Made by a program: the position numbers and the translations under genes
Shown here: positions 44,579 to 55,296 of the stretch, one piece after another
How the letters are laid out: each line of letters begins with the position of its first letter
Numbering within the stretch: position 1 is the stretch's first letter
Assembly (NCBI RefSeq): GCF_001612965.1
Contig: NZ_BDBL01000005.1
Location: forward strand, 186,001 to 250,000
Length of the DNA: 64,000 nt
DNA from: Nocardia kruczakiae NBRC 101016
GTDB lineage: Bacteria; Actinomycetota; Actinomycetes; Mycobacteriales; Mycobacteriaceae
Reading direction: 5' to 3'
Notes under the pieces: generated by a model
What the model was told of the DNA's origin: nothing
Database searches by the model: none
Seen by the model: only the letters and a program-made list of their open reading frames with translations

Positions 44579-46439
44579 GATGTCGCCGGCCGTGCTGGTC
44601 GCCGCCCCGGCCGATCTGTCCGCCTTCGGCCACGACCCGTGGTGGCTGGTCGTGGTGAAATCCATCGGCATCTTCGTCTTCCTGCTGCTCATCCCGCTGC
44701 TCGCGGTGGTGATCGAACGCAAGGTGGTGGCCTGGATGCAGATGCGGGTCGGCCCCAACCGGGTCGGGCCGCGCGGCTCGCTGCAATCCATCGCCGACGG
44801 GGTCAAGATGCTCCTCAAGGAGGACATCATCCCCGCGATGGTCGACAAGCCGATCTACATTCTGGCACCGATCGTCGCGCTGATTCCGGCGGTGATGGCG
44901 TTCGCGGTGATACCGCTCGGACCGGAGGTGTCGATCTTCGGCACCCGCACACCACTGCAGTTGACCGATATGCCGGTGGGAGTGCTCTACATTCTCGCGA
45001 TGACCTCGATCGGGGTCTACGGCATCGTGCTGGCCGGGTGGTCGTCGGGATCGACCTATCCGCTGCTCGGCGGCCTGCGCTCGACCGCGCAGGTGATCTC
45101 CTACGAGATCGCGATGGCGGCCTGTTTCGCGGCGGTGTTCCTGCTGGCCGGAACCATGTCCACCTCCGGCATCGTGGACCGGCAGTGGGGCACCTGGAAC
45201 GTGTGGCTGCTGCTGCCGTCGTTCGTCGTCTACGCGGTGGCGATGGTCGGCGAAACCAACCGTGCCCCCTTCGATCTGCCCGAGGCCGAGGGGGAACTCG
45301 TCGGCGGATTCCACACCGAATACTCGTCGCTGAAATTCGCGATGTTCATGATGGCGGAATACATCAACATGGGCACCGTCTCGGCGCTGGCCACCACACT
45401 CTTCTTCGGCGGCTGGCACGCACCCTTCCCGCTCAACCTGTGGGACGGCGCGAATTCGGGCTGGTGGCCGCTGCTGTGGTTCACGCTGAAGGTCTGGACG
45501 TTCCTGTTCGTCTTCATCTGGTTGCGCGGGACGCTGCCACGGCTGCGCTACGACCAGTTCATGAACCTCGGCTGGAAGCTGCTCATTCCGGTGTCGCTGC
45601 TGTGGGTGATGATCGTGGCGACGCTGAAGGTGGTGCAGGACAACGGCCACGACGTGCAGACCACGGGCCTCGTGGTCGCCGGGGTGATCATCTCGGTGGT
45701 CCTGCTGGCGATGATGTTGCGCGCCGGGCGCGCCGGGGACAATCCCGCACCGGAAACCACCGGGACACAACAGTTCTCGGACTTCCCGGTCCCGCCGATG
45801 CCCGAGACCGCGCCGCCCGCGACCAAAGCCGGTCTGCTGGAACCCATCGGCGGATTCTGGGTCACCTTCGTCACGATGTTCAAGAAGAAGAACACCGAGT
45901 TCTATCCCGAGGAGAAGGTCCCGACCGCGCCGCGCTATCACGGCCGCCACCAGCTGAATCGGCATCCCGACGGCCTGGAGAAGTGCATCGGCTGCGAACT
46001 GTGCGCCTGGGCCTGCCCCGCCGACGCGATCTATGTCGAGGGCGCCGACAACACCGACAGCGAGCGCTACTCCCCCGGTGAACGCTACGGCCGCGTGTAC
46101 CAGATCAATTATCTGCGCTGCATCGGCTGCGGTCTGTGCATCGAGGCATGCCCGACCCGGGCGTTGACTATGACCAACGAATACGAGCTGGCCGACGACA
46201 ATCGCGCCGATCTGATCTACGAGAAGGACCGGCTGCTCGCCCCGCTGGGCGACGGCATGATCGCGCCGCCGCACGCCGCCTATCCGGGCGCCACCGAGGA
46301 GGACTACTACCTCGGCGCCGTTCCCGCAGCGCCGGGCACCGACCGCGATACGGGCCTCGGCTCCACCGGTATCGCGGTGGCGCGGCAATCCGGTTCCCGC
46401 GGTGCGGATCTCGCGGGCGCACAGGGAGGCGCGCAATGA
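44571..46439 (+). CDS. nuoHI: Fused NADH-quinone oxidoreductase subunits H and I
   Basis: One uninterrupted frame of 622 codons. Residues 1 to about 385 are NuoH, the quinone-site membrane subunit: [27 protein letters not shown], the acidic loop [27 protein letters not shown], and by eye nine membrane helices. Residues 386-426 are a Pro/Ala/Thr-rich linker. Residues from about 427 are NuoI, with cluster ligands [12 protein letters not shown] (from Cys472) and [12 protein letters not shown] (from Cys517) for N6a/N6b. I read the junction codon by codon from 45720 to 45870: no stop and no ribosome site. The only in-frame ATG before NuoI is 45798. In most bacteria these are separate genes. A sequencing error cannot be excluded but would have to create a clean in-frame join. 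Confidence 0.85.
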   Translation: MSEMSPAVLVAAPADLSAFGHDPWWLVVVKSIGIFVFLLLIPLLAVVIERKVVAWMQMRVGPNRVGPRGSLQSIADGVKMLLKEDIIPAMVDKPIYILAPIVALIPAVMAFAVIPLGPEVSIFGTRTPLQLTDMPVGVLYILAMTSIGVYGIVLAGWSSGSTYPLLGGLRSTAQVISYEIAMAACFAAVFLLAGTMSTSGIVDRQWGTWNVWLLLPSFVVYAVAMVGETNRAPFDLPEAEGELVGGFHTEYSSLKFAMFMMAEYINMGTVSALATTLFFGGWHAPFPLNLWDGANSGWWPLLWFTLKVWTFLFVFIWLRGTLPRLRYDQFMNLGWKLLIPVSLLWVMIVATLKVVQDNGHDVQTTGLVVAGVIISVVLLAMMLRAGRAGDNPAPETTGTQQFSDFPVPPMPETAPPATKAGLLEPIGGFWVTFVTMFKKKNTEFYPEEKVPTAPRYHGRHQLNRHPDGLEKCIGCELCAWACPADAIYVEGADNTDSERYSPGERYGRVYQINYLRCIGCGLCIEACPTRALTMTNEYELADDNRADLIYEKDRLLAPLGDGMIAPPHAAYPGATEEDYYLGAVPAAPGTDRDTGLGSTGIAVARQSGSRGADLAGAQGGAQ

Positions 46440-47272
46440 AACCGGAAGTGAACATGATTGCCGCCGAGGCGGTTACGCGAACGTCCACCGGCGAGGCCGT
46501 GCTGTTCTGGGTCCTGGCCGTGGTCGCGGTGGCGGGTGCCCTCGGCATGGTGTGTGCCCGCAAGGCCGTGCATTCCGCGCTGTGCCTCGCGGCCACCATG
46601 ATCACCCTGTCGGTGTTCTACATCGCCCAGGACGCGCTGTTCCTCGGCGTGGTGCAGATCGTGGTGTACACGGGCGCGGTCATGATGCTGTTCCTGTTCG
46701 TCCTGATGCTCGTCGGCGTCGATTCGTCCGAATCGCTGCGGGAGACGTTGCGCGGGCACCGCATCGCCGTCGTCGTGGTGGGCATCGGATTCGGGCTGCT
46801 GCTGATCGCGGCGATCGCCCGCGGCGTGCGCGACGATTCGGTGGCCGCCACCGGACCCGGGTTCGGTGCCGACCCGATCTCGGCGCTGGCCGAACTGATC
46901 TTCGTGCGCTACGTGTGGGCCTTCGAACTCACCGGCGCACTGCTGATCACCGCCACCATCGGCGCGATGATCCTCGCGCACCGGGAACGGTTCGGTCCGC
47001 GCACCGGGCAGCGCGAACAATCGCAGCGCCGCCTGCGCGAAGGCCACCGCATCACTCCCCTGCCCACCCCCGGTGTCTATGCCCGGCACAACGCCGTCGA
47101 CGTGCCGGCCCGGCTGCCCGACGGCTCGTTCGCCGAACTGTCGGTGAGCACCATCCTGCGCCATCGCCGCCGCCGCGCCCACACCGAGGCGGCGGAGATC
47201 GGCATGCGAAACGGCAACGGCGCCAACACCGCCCACACGACCGGCGACAACGAGAGGAAGGCTCCGCGGTGA
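46436..47272 (+). CDS. nuoJ: NADH-quinone oxidoreductase subunit J
   Basis: 278 residues; the first 185 hold five membrane helices, including [28 protein letters not shown] with the pi-bulge helix region that rearranges during turnover. The C-terminal 85 residues ([55 protein letters not shown]) are hydrophilic and much longer than in E. coli, as in other actinobacteria. ATG 46436 overlaps the NuoHI stop (ATGA). It contributes to the proton path at the start of the membrane arm. Confidence 0.95.
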   Translation: MKPEVNMIAAEAVTRTSTGEAVLFWVLAVVAVAGALGMVCARKAVHSALCLAATMITLSVFYIAQDALFLGVVQIVVYTGAVMMLFLFVLMLVGVDSSESLRETLRGHRIAVVVVGIGFGLLLIAAIARGVRDDSVAATGPGFGADPISALAELIFVRYVWAFELTGALLITATIGAMILAHRERFGPRTGQREQSQRRLREGHRITPLPTPGVYARHNAVDVPARLPDGSFAELSVSTILRHRRRRAHTEAAEIGMRNGNGANTAHTTGDNERKAPR

Positions 47273-47568
47273 ATCCGGACAACTACCTGTATCTGTCCGC
47301 CCTGCTGTTCACCATCGGCGCGGCCGGGGTGCTGGTGCGGCGCAACGCGATCGTGGTGTTCATGTGCATCGAGTTGATGCTCAACGCGGTCAATCTCGCC
47401 TTCGTCACCTTCGCCCGCCAGCACCACAACCTCGACGGGCAGGTCTTCGCATTCTTCACGATGGTCGTCGCCGCCGCGGAGGTCGTCGTGGGCCTGGCGA
47501 TCATCATGACCATCTTCCGCACCCGCCGCTCGACCTCGGTCGACGACGCCAACCTGTTGAAGTACTGA
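47269..47568 (+). CDS. nuoK: NADH-quinone oxidoreductase subunit K
   Basis: 99 residues, three membrane helices. The essential membrane glutamate is in [17 protein letters not shown], and the third helix [18 protein letters not shown] carries the second conserved glutamate. GTG 47269 overlaps the nuoJ stop (GTGA). It links NuoJ/A to the antiporter-like subunits. Confidence 0.96.
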   Translation: MNPDNYLYLSALLFTIGAAGVLVRRNAIVVFMCIELMLNAVNLAFVTFARQHHNLDGQVFAFFTMVVAAAEVVVGLAIIMTIFRTRRSTSVDDANLLKY

Positions 47569-47569
47569 C

Positions 47570-49474
47570 GTGGGTACCGGGAATCTGCTCTGGCTGCTGC
47601 CGGCCCTGCCCGCCGCCGGTGCGCTGATCCTGCTGCTGGCCGGACGTACGAGCGACCGCTGGGGGCACTGGCTGGGCTGCGCGACCGCGGTGGCCTCGTT
47701 CGGCGTGGCGGTGTGGGCGTTCGCCGAGATGCTCGGCCGCGCCGGCGCCGATCGCGCGGTGTCGCACAACTTCTTCAGCTGGATACCGGTGGCCGGTCTG
47801 CAGGCGGAGTTCTCGCTGCAACTCGATCAGCTGACGATGTGTTTCGTCCTGCTGATCACCGGCGTCGGCTCGCTGATCCACATCTACTCGGTCGGCTACA
47901 TGGCACACGATCCGGCGCGGCGGCGGTTCTTCGCCTACCTCAACCTGTTCCTGGCCGCGATGCTGATCCTGGTCATGGCCGACAACTATCTGGTGCTCTA
48001 CCTCGGCTGGGAGGGTGTGGGCCTGGCCTCGTACCTGCTGATCGGGTTCTGGCACGAGAAGCCGTCGGCGGCCGCGGCGGCGAAGAAGGCCTTCGTGGTC
48101 AACCGCGTCGGCGACATGGGATTGGCGATCGCGCTGTTCCTGATGTTCGCCACCTTCGGCTCGGTCGATTTCGGGCACGTCTTCGCCGGTGTCCCGCATG
48201 CGAGCGAAGGCACCCTCACAGCTCTGGGGCTGCTGTTGCTGCTGGGCGCCTGCGGTAAATCCGCGCAGGTGCCGCTGCAGTCCTGGCTCGGTGACGCGAT
48301 GGAGGGCCCTACTCCGGTGTCGGCGCTCATCCACGCCGCCACCATGGTGACCGCCGGTGTGTATCTGATCGCGCGCTCGAACGCGATCTTCGACGCCGCC
48401 CCGGCGGCGCGCGCCGGCGTGCTGGTGGTCGGGGCGGTGACGCTGCTGTTCGGTGCGATCATCGGCTGCGCGAAGGACGACATCAAGAAGGCGCTGGCCG
48501 CGTCCACGATGAGTCAGATCGGCTATATGGTGCTGGCCGCCGGACTGGGCCCGGCCGGATATGCCGTGGCGATCATGCATCTGCTCACCCACGGCTTCTT
48601 CAAGGCCGGATTGTTCCTCGGCGCCGGATCGGTCATGCACGCGATGAACGACGAAACCGATATGCGCCGCTACGGCGGGCTGCGCAAGTATCTGCCGATC
48701 ACGTTCGTCACCTTCGGGCTCGGCTATCTGGCGATCATCGGGGTGCCGCCGTTCGCGGGGTTCTTCTCCAAGGATCGGATCATCGAGGCCGCGTTCGGGT
48801 ACGGCGGTGCGAACGGCATCACCCTCGGCGCCGCCGCGCTGCTCGGCGCCGGAATCACCGCCTTCTACATGACGCGCGTGATGTTGTTGACCTTCTTCGG
48901 TGAAAAGCGCTGGGCTGCGGGCGAATCCGAGGTAGAGCCGCATCCGCACGAGGCGCCCGCGGTGATGACCGGACCGATGATCGTGCTGGCACTCGGCTCG
49001 GTCTTCTCCGGTGGCGTGTTCGTCTTCGGATCGTCGCTGCAGAACTGGCTGGCGCCGGTGGTCGGGACCGAACACGCCGAAAGCGCCGTGCCGGCGTGGG
49101 CGGTGACCGTGGCGGCGCTGGTCGTGGTCGCGATCGGTGTCGCGGTCGCCTACCGCCAGTACGCGCGTCGGCCGGTGCCGCGCACCGCTCCGCAGGACGT
49201 CACGCCGCTGACCGTCGCGGCTCGGCGCGATCTGTACGGCGACGCGTTCAACGAGGCCGCGTTCATGCGTCCGGGCACCCACCTGACCCGCTCGCTGGTC
49301 TTCCTCGACAACCGCGGAATCGACGGCATCGTCAACACCACGGCCGCGGTGATCGGCGGTCTGTCGGCGCGAATCCGGCGCGTGCAAACGGGTTTCGTGC
49401 GCTCGTACGCCCTGTCCATGTTCACCGGCGCGGCCCTGGTGGTCGCGGCCCTGCTGGCGGTGAGGTTGCTGTGA
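47570..49474 (+). CDS. nuoL: NADH-quinone oxidoreductase subunit L
   Basis: 634 residues, the distal antiporter-like proton-pumping subunit. [58 protein letters not shown] is the signature, with the conserved Glu in GWEGVG and Lys in the [41 protein letters not shown] helix. The C-terminus should supply the lateral helix and an extra membrane segment ([19 protein letters not shown]). GTG 47570 lies one base after the nuoK stop. Confidence 0.95.
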   Translation: MGTGNLLWLLPALPAAGALILLLAGRTSDRWGHWLGCATAVASFGVAVWAFAEMLGRAGADRAVSHNFFSWIPVAGLQAEFSLQLDQLTMCFVLLITGVGSLIHIYSVGYMAHDPARRRFFAYLNLFLAAMLILVMADNYLVLYLGWEGVGLASYLLIGFWHEKPSAAAAAKKAFVVNRVGDMGLAIALFLMFATFGSVDFGHVFAGVPHASEGTLTALGLLLLLGACGKSAQVPLQSWLGDAMEGPTPVSALIHAATMVTAGVYLIARSNAIFDAAPAARAGVLVVGAVTLLFGAIIGCAKDDIKKALAASTMSQIGYMVLAAGLGPAGYAVAIMHLLTHGFFKAGLFLGAGSVMHAMNDETDMRRYGGLRKYLPITFVTFGLGYLAIIGVPPFAGFFSKDRIIEAAFGYGGANGITLGAAALLGAGITAFYMTRVMLLTFFGEKRWAAGESEVEPHPHEAPAVMTGPMIVLALGSVFSGGVFVFGSSLQNWLAPVVGTEHAESAVPAWAVTVAALVVVAIGVAVAYRQYARRPVPRTAPQDVTPLTVAARRDLYGDAFNEAAFMRPGTHLTRSLVFLDNRGIDGIVNTTAAVIGGLSARIRRVQTGFVRSYALSMFTGAALVVAALLAVRLL

Positions 49475-51120
49475 CGGAGTATCCCTGGCTGACCACCCTG
49501 TGGGTGCTGCCCCTGGCCGGCGCCGTCGTCGTGCTGGCGGTCCCGGCCGGCCGGCGCACGCTGGCCCGGGTGACCGGACTCGTGTTGTCGCTGGCCACCC
49601 TGGCCGTCGGGATCGTGGTCGCGGTGCGTTTCGATCCGGGCGGCCCGCAGTATCAACTCGTCGAATCTCACCGCTGGATACCGGCTTTCGGCGCCGGCTA
49701 CACCCTCGGCGTCGACGGAATCGCCCTGGTACTGCTGCTGTTGACCGCGGCACTGGTGCCGCTGCTGATCCTCGCCGGATGGAAGGACGACCGCGAGGCG
49801 GGCAGCGGGCGGCGGGTCGCGCACATCTACGTGGCGCTGACCCTGATCGTCGAGGCGATGGTGCTGATCTCGTTCGTCTCGCTCGACATCCTGCTGTTCT
49901 ATGTGTTCTTCGAGGTCATGCTCATCCCGATGTACTTTCTCATCGGCGGATTCGGGCCGCGCACCACCGGCGGTGAATCGGCGGCCGTGGAACTGGCACT
50001 GCGGCAGCAGCGGTCGCGCGCGGCGGTGAAGTTCCTGCTGTACAACCTGTTCGGCGGCCTGATCATGCTGGCCGCGGTGATCGGGCTGTACGTGCTCACC
50101 GCGCGGGCCCATCTCGGCGGCGACGGCGGGACCTTCGATTTCCGGGCGGTCACGGCGGCGGCGAATTCCGGGCAGCTCGGCGCCGGGCCGGCCGTGCTCA
50201 ACGCGCTGTTCCTCGGCTTCATGTTCGCCTTCGCGGTGAAGGCGCCGCTGTGGCCGCTGCACACCTGGCTGCCGGGTGCCGCGGTGTCGGCCACGCCCGC
50301 GAGCGCGGTGCTGATGATGGCGGTGGTCGACAAGGTCGGCACCTTCGGCATGCTGCGCTACTGCCTGCTGCTGTTCCCCGCCGCCTCGACCACCTACGCG
50401 CCGATGATCAGCGTGCTGGCGGTGATCGGCATCCTCTACGGCGCACTGCTGGCCATCGGGCAGACCGATGTGATGCGCCTGATCGCCTACACCTCGATCT
50501 CGCATTTCGGCTTCATCATCCTCGGCATCTTCGCGATGACCGATCAGGGTGGCGCGGGTGCGACGCTGTACATGGTCAACCACGGCATCTCGACCGCGGC
50601 GCTGTTCCTCATCGCCGGATTCCTGGTCTCGCGCCGCGGAACTCGGGCGATCGCCGAATTCGGCGGCGTTCAGAAGGTGGCGCCGATATTGGCGGGCACC
50701 TTCCTGATCGCGGGCCTGGCGACGCTGTCACTACCCGGGCTGGCGCCGTTCGTCAGCGAATTCCTCGTGCTCGTCGGCACGTTCACGAGGTATCCGGTGG
50801 CGGCGGTGTTCGCGACGGGCGCGTTGGTGCTGGCGGCGCTCTACGTGCTGTGGATGTACCAGCGCATGATGACCGGACCGGTCCGCAAGGGCAATGAGCG
50901 CTTGCCGGATCTGCTACCACGCGAACTGGTGGTCGTGGTGCCGTTGCTGGTGGCGCTGCTGGTCCTCGGCGCGTATCCGAAACCGGTTCTCGACCGGATC
51001 AATCCGGCGGTGGCCGGCACCCTCACCACCATCGGCAAACACGATCCGGCGCCCACGGTCGCGCCGGATGCGGCGACCGTACCGGCCGCGACCACTCCGA
51101 GCGGAGGTAACCACCGGTGA
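49471..51120 (+). CDS. nuoM: NADH-quinone oxidoreductase subunit M
   Basis: 549 residues, antiporter-like with about 14 helices. Key features are [22 protein letters not shown] (conserved Glu in helix 5), [46 protein letters not shown] (Lys and His of the proton path) and [20 protein letters not shown]. The last 40 residues are a soluble Pro/Thr-rich tail. GTG 49471 overlaps the nuoL stop (GTGA). Confidence 0.95.
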   Translation: MTEYPWLTTLWVLPLAGAVVVLAVPAGRRTLARVTGLVLSLATLAVGIVVAVRFDPGGPQYQLVESHRWIPAFGAGYTLGVDGIALVLLLLTAALVPLLILAGWKDDREAGSGRRVAHIYVALTLIVEAMVLISFVSLDILLFYVFFEVMLIPMYFLIGGFGPRTTGGESAAVELALRQQRSRAAVKFLLYNLFGGLIMLAAVIGLYVLTARAHLGGDGGTFDFRAVTAAANSGQLGAGPAVLNALFLGFMFAFAVKAPLWPLHTWLPGAAVSATPASAVLMMAVVDKVGTFGMLRYCLLLFPAASTTYAPMISVLAVIGILYGALLAIGQTDVMRLIAYTSISHFGFIILGIFAMTDQGGAGATLYMVNHGISTAALFLIAGFLVSRRGTRAIAEFGGVQKVAPILAGTFLIAGLATLSLPGLAPFVSEFLVLVGTFTRYPVAAVFATGALVLAALYVLWMYQRMMTGPVRKGNERLPDLLPRELVVVVPLLVALLVLGAYPKPVLDRINPAVAGTLTTIGKHDPAPTVAPDAATVPAATTPSGGNHR

Positions 51121-52742
51121 ATCAGTATCTGGCCGCGACGGTTCCGGCTCCCTCGATCGAATATCACGCCCTGTCACCGATGCTCGTCGTCTTCGGTGTC
51201 GCTGTCGCCGGGGTGCTCGTCGAGGCGTTTTTGCCGCGTTCGTGGCGTTACCCGCTCCATCTGGTGCTCGCGCTGGGCGGTTTGGTGGCGGCACTGGTGG
51301 CGGTGATCGCGCTCGCGGGCACCCATGCCACGGTGGCCGTCGGCGCGGTCGCGGTCGACGACGTGACGCTGATGCTGCAGGGCGCCATCCTGGTGGTCGC
51401 GATCCTCGCGGTCGCGCTGATCGCCGAACGGGGTATCGAACCGCGGCTGGCGCGCGAAAGCCGGGAGGGCCCCGGAACCTGGAGCCGGGCGGCAGCGGTG
51501 GCCTCCGGCGCGGTCGTGGTCGACGCGTTCACCCCGCAGGCCGCGGCGGTGCCGGGAAGTACGGACGAGATCGCCGCCGCGCGGGCGGGTATCGCCACCA
51601 CCGAGGTTTTTCCGCTGACCCTGTTCGCGGTCGGCGGCATGTTGCTGTTCCCCGCCTCCAACGATCTGCTGTCGATGTTCGTCGCGCTCGAGGTGCTGTC
51701 GCTGCCGCTGTATCTGCTGTGCGGGCTGGCGCGGCGGCGTCGGCTGCTGTCGCAGGAGGCGGCGCTGAAGTACTTCCTGCTGGGCGCGTTCGCCTCGGCC
51801 TTCTTCCTGTACGGGATGGCGCTGCTGTACGGCTACGCCGGCACGGTTCGGCTGTCGGGCATCGCCGACGCGGTGGCCCGGGATTCGGGCTCGAAAACCC
51901 TTGCGGTGCTGGGTGTGGCGATGCTGGTGGTCGGGCTGCTGTTCAAGATCGGCGCGGTGCCGTTCCAGTCGTGGGTACCCGATGTGTATCAGGGCGCGCC
52001 GACCGCGATCACCGCGTTCATGGCCGCGGCGACCAAGATCGCGGCCGTGGGGGCGCTGCTGCGCATCCTGCAGGTGGCGGTTCCGGGGCTGAGTGCGGAC
52101 TGGCGTCCGATCCTGGGCGCCGTGGCGGTGGCCACGATGGTGCTGGGCGCCATTCTCGCCGTCACCCAGACCGATGTGAAGCGCATGCTCGCCTACTCCT
52201 CGATCGCGCACGCCGGGTTCATCCTCACCGCGCTGGTGGCGGCCAATTCCGACGGGGTGTCGTCGGTGCTGTTCTACCTCGCCGTCTACGGCGTGAGCAC
52301 CGTCGGCGCGTTCGCGGTGGTCACGCTGGTACGCGACCGCGTAGGCGATGAGGCGACCGCACTGTCGGCGTGGGCCGGGCTCGGCCGCCGTTCACCATGG
52401 CTGGCAACGGTTTTCGCGCTGTTTCTGCTGTCGTTCGCGGGTATTCCGCTCACCAGTGGTTTCGTCGGGAAATTTGCCGTGTTCTCGGCGGCCGCCGCCG
52501 GGCACGCGGCGTATCTGGTGATCGTCGGTGTGATCTCCAGTGCGATCGCCGTGTTCTTCTACATCCGCGTCATCGTGCAGATGTTCTTCACCGATCCGCC
52601 GGAGGCGCCGCCCGCCGTGGTCACCGCGCCGGTGACCACGATGGTCGTCATCGTCACCGGCGCCGCCACACTGGCCTTGGGTATCGCGCCGCAGCCGCTG
52701 CTCGATCTGGCGAACCGCGCGGTCGGATTCGTCACCGGCTGA
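51117..52742 (+). CDS. nuoN: NADH-quinone oxidoreductase subunit N
   Basis: 541 residues, third antiporter-like subunit. LLSMFVALEVLSLPLYLLCGLARRRRLLSQEAALKYFLLGAFASAFFLYGMALLYGYAGT carries the conserved Glu and Lys; GLLFKIGAVPFQSWVPDVYQGAPTAITAFMAAATKIAAVGALLR is the family signature. An insertion between the first helices (ERGIEPRLARESREGPGTWSRA to EIAAARAG) is typical of actinobacterial NuoN. It is the last nuo gene, with GTG 51117 overlapping the nuoM stop. No terminator hairpin is obvious in the 110 bp that follow. Confidence 0.95.
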   Translation: MNQYLAATVPAPSIEYHALSPMLVVFGVAVAGVLVEAFLPRSWRYPLHLVLALGGLVAALVAVIALAGTHATVAVGAVAVDDVTLMLQGAILVVAILAVALIAERGIEPRLARESREGPGTWSRAAAVASGAVVVDAFTPQAAAVPGSTDEIAAARAGIATTEVFPLTLFAVGGMLLFPASNDLLSMFVALEVLSLPLYLLCGLARRRRLLSQEAALKYFLLGAFASAFFLYGMALLYGYAGTVRLSGIADAVARDSGSKTLAVLGVAMLVVGLLFKIGAVPFQSWVPDVYQGAPTAITAFMAAATKIAAVGALLRILQVAVPGLSADWRPILGAVAVATMVLGAILAVTQTDVKRMLAYSSIAHAGFILTALVAANSDGVSSVLFYLAVYGVSTVGAFAVVTLVRDRVGDEATALSAWAGLGRRSPWLATVFALFLLSFAGIPLTSGFVGKFAVFSAAAAGHAAYLVIVGVISSAIAVFFYIRVIVQMFFTDPPEAPPAVVTAPVTTMVVIVTGAATLALGIAPQPLLDLANRAVGFVTG

Positions 52743-52852
52743 TCACGGAAAACATCTCGCGGACAACGGTTCTCGGTGACACCGCACCGAAAAGCCAACG
52801 CTGGCTCTAGGATCGAGCCCGACGACGACCTCCGCGCACAGAAACAGGTGTC

Positions 52853-53677
52853 ATGACCGACAGCGCCGCACAGGTGGATCAATCCAAGCCGAGTATCGCC
52901 CGCGTGTACGACTATCTACTGGGCGGGCGCGACAACTATGCCGTCGACCGCAAGGTCGGCGACTACTTCATCAACGATCTGCCCGGCTCGGTCGCCATCG
53001 CCTATGCCAACCGGCAGGCCATGATTCGCGCGGTCGCCGATATCGCGGACTCCGGTGTGCGCCAGTTCATCGATATGGGCAGCGGGCTGCCGACCGTCGA
53101 CAATGTGCATCAGGTCGCGCAGCGTCACCTCGAGGCGCCGCGCGTGGTGTACGTGGACAACGATCCGATCGTGCTGGCCCATGGTCGCGCACTGCTGGCC
53201 GCCGACGACCACACCACGGTCATCCGCGCCGACCTGCGTGATCCGGAGACCATCTTCTCCCATCCGGATCTGCAGCGGCTGATCGATTTCGACGAGCCGG
53301 TGGCGGTGATCTTCAGCGCCATCCTGCACCACCTCAACGACGACGAGAATCCGGCCGAACTAGTGCGGTGGTGGACCGACCGGATCCCGGTCGGCTCGCA
53401 GATCTACATCTCGCATTTCCGTTCCGGTTTCAACGAGGAGACGCAGGCCGCAGAGGGGAAATTGCAGGCGACGTTCGGGCGGGGGCGCTGGCGTTCGGAC
53501 GAGGAGATCCTCGGCCTGTTCGGCGATCTCGAAGTGCTCGAGCCGGGGCTCGAGATCTGCGCCCGCTGGCGGCCCGCCGAAGCCGATGCCTCGGTCGCAC
53601 GCATCGGTCCAGCCGAGCGCGAACCGACCCTGTGGGAACAACTGATCGCGTGCGCCCTCGCCCGGAAGACCCGCTGA
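52853..53677 (+). CDS. DUF574-type SAM-dependent methyltransferase
   Basis: 274 residues. The opening KPSIARVYDYLLGGRDNYAVDRKVGD is diagnostic of the large actinobacterial DUF574 (Methyltransf_19) family. A Rossmann core follows with QFIDMGSGLPTVDNVHQVA (motif I), VVYVDNDPIVLAHGRALL and PVAVIFSAILHHLNDDENPAELVRWW. Substrates are unknown for nearly all members, which occur in many copies in Streptomyces and Nocardia. ATG 52853 is preceded by AGAAACAGG. Single gene, 110 bp after nuoN. Confidence 0.9.
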   Translation: MTDSAAQVDQSKPSIARVYDYLLGGRDNYAVDRKVGDYFINDLPGSVAIAYANRQAMIRAVADIADSGVRQFIDMGSGLPTVDNVHQVAQRHLEAPRVVYVDNDPIVLAHGRALLAADDHTTVIRADLRDPETIFSHPDLQRLIDFDEPVAVIFSAILHHLNDDENPAELVRWWTDRIPVGSQIYISHFRSGFNEETQAAEGKLQATFGRGRWRSDEEILGLFGDLEVLEPGLEICARWRPAEADASVARIGPAEREPTLWEQLIACALARKTR

Positions 53678-53809
53678 GGCGCTCGCTCGGGCTCAATTCC
53701 TCGATCGGGAACGAGAAGCGTTGCGGCACTGGCGTCCTCGCTTGCCGGGGTGAGGGCGACTCGCCGTCCGCTGCCGGTGCGCCGGGCAGCGACTAAGCTG
53801 CCGGTCACC

Positions 53810-54631
53810 ATGTGTGCACCTCGGATCGTCCGGATCGCCCACGACAGCGCCGATTTCCCGGCGGTTCCGTCGCGGCGCGCCTTGGCGGGCGCCGCGGGTC
53901 TGGCGGCACTGGCGGCGGCCACCGCACCCGTCGCACGCGCGGGCACAGGAACCGTCGTCGACCTCACTCATCCGGTGGGACCGAATATGCCGATGTGGCC
54001 GGGCAATCCGCCGTTCGCGATGGTCCCGGTGGGATGGCATGCGCTGGGAGGTTTCGATCAGAACGCGATCGCGCTGTGGGAGCACACCGGAACACATGTC
54101 GACGCACCGCTGCGCCGTGCCTCCGGCGGGGTGGGGCCCGACACCTTCTCGGCGCGCGATCTGGTGGCTCCGCTCATCGTGATCGACATCAGCGCGAAGG
54201 CGTCGTTCGATGTCGACGCGACGGTCACGATCGACGACATCGATGCTTTCGAGCGGATCTACGGTCGCATCCCACCGCGTGCCTTCGTCGCCATGTACTC
54301 CGGGTGGGAGCGTCGGCTCGCTCATCCGGCGGCCTTCGTCAACCTCGACGTCGAGGGCACCCCACATGCCCCCGGCTTCTGCGCCGAGGCCGCGGAATAC
54401 CTTGTGCGTCAGCGCGATATCGCCGGCGCGGGGGTGGATACGCTCAGCCTCGACCACGCGGCCGATCTCGACTACGGCGCACACACCGCATTCCTCGGCG
54501 GGGGGCGCTACGGCGTGGAGATGGTGGCCAACCTCGGCGCCGTCCCGCCGACCGGTGCCACCGTCGTGGTCGGCGCGCCCGAATACATCGGCGGCACGGG
54601 CGGGCCGTGCCGGATGCTCGCTCTCACCTGA
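53810..54631 (+). CDS. Cyclase-family metallohydrolase with Tat-like signal
   Basis: 273 residues. The N-terminus holds a twin-arginine motif (SRRALAG, residues 21-27), a hydrophobic stretch LAALAAATAPVARA and a likely cleavage after ARA near residue 44, predicting Tat export. The mature part is of the cyclase/kynurenine formamidase-like family: DLTHPVGPNMPMWPGNPP and the metal motif EHTGTHVDAPLR (His92, His96, Asp98). Such enzymes hydrolyse amides or cyclic substrates using Zn or Mn. An exported version is less common. No close operon partner; substrate unknown. Confidence 0.8.
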   Translation: MCAPRIVRIAHDSADFPAVPSRRALAGAAGLAALAAATAPVARAGTGTVVDLTHPVGPNMPMWPGNPPFAMVPVGWHALGGFDQNAIALWEHTGTHVDAPLRRASGGVGPDTFSARDLVAPLIVIDISAKASFDVDATVTIDDIDAFERIYGRIPPRAFVAMYSGWERRLAHPAAFVNLDVEGTPHAPGFCAEAAEYLVRQRDIAGAGVDTLSLDHAADLDYGAHTAFLGGGRYGVEMVANLGAVPPTGATVVVGAPEYIGGTGGPCRMLALT

Positions 54632-54659
54632 GATCGGGCACATCGCGACGCGGGCAGTT

Positions 54660-55262
54660 TCAGCCGGTGACCGGATGCACCTCCAGGGCACAGGTGTCGA
54701 TGGTGGTGTGCACGGTGTGGGTGTCGGTCGAATCGGGGGCTGTCACAGCGAGACTCGTGTACAGCGGGCAGTCCTCCCCGGCCGGGCCCATCGCGGATCC
54801 CTCCACGACCGCGCGGGCGGGGCGGCCGGGCAGCACGGTGACAGTGGGCGGAGTGTCGTCGTCCGAGGGCAGGCCGCCCATATAGCCGCGTGGGGTGCGT
54901 CGGGCGTGCAGGACCGGGCCGCCCTCGCCGGTGTCGACGCCGGGATAGCCGCCGATCGTGCAGGGCGGGGTGTCGGCGGCGAGGGTGAAGGTCAGTTCGA
55001 CGCCGCGATGCATCATGCCCGGCGACAGGGTGTGGGCGGCGATGTCCAGTTGGCGCGGCCGGCACGCGGCGATGGCCGACGAAGTGGTGGTGGGCCCCGC
55101 CGTGGGGCTCGCCTGCGGCGAAGGTGCCTGTGCGGCGGAGGTTTCGGTGGCCGGGCGAGCTGATGTGGCGGTTCCGGAGTCGTGGTGCGCACAACCGGCG
55201 AGCGCGGTGGCGGCGCCGAGCACCACCACCGCTGCCGTCCGATTTCCGTATCTGCCGATCAT
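54660..55262 (-). CDS. DUF4232-type secreted lipoprotein
   Basis: 200 residues. A signal peptide ends in lipobox LAGC (Cys24), followed by a Ser/Thr/Pro-rich linker and a beta-sandwich domain beginning CRPRQLDIAAHTLSPGMMHRGVELTFTLAADTPPCTIGGYPGVD, characteristic of DUF4232. Four cysteines in the domain probably pair as disulfides. The closely similar layout of mycobacterial proteins suggests a surface lipoprotein of unknown ligand. ATG 55262 has GGAG 8 nt upstream. Confidence 0.8.
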   Translation of the reverse strand: MIGRYGNRTAAVVVLGAATALAGCAHHDSGTATSARPATETSAAQAPSPQASPTAGPTTTSSAIAACRPRQLDIAAHTLSPGMMHRGVELTFTLAADTPPCTIGGYPGVDTGEGGPVLHARRTPRGYMGGLPSDDDTPPTVTVLPGRPARAVVEGSAMGPAGEDCPLYTSLAVTAPDSTDTHTVHTTIDTCALEVHPVTG

Positions 55263-55296
55263 CACAGCGACTCCTTCCGGCCGCACGCGTGCACGT

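Noticed and set aside
44523..46436. A 637-codon minus-strand frame opposite nuoHI
   Set aside because: Translation is repetitive Asp/His/Arg/Gln, the mirror of a GC-skewed membrane protein gene; no family signal.
47504..49753. A 749-codon minus-strand frame opposite nuoL
   Set aside because: Antisense shadow of nuoL with low-complexity Arg/His/Gln sequence.
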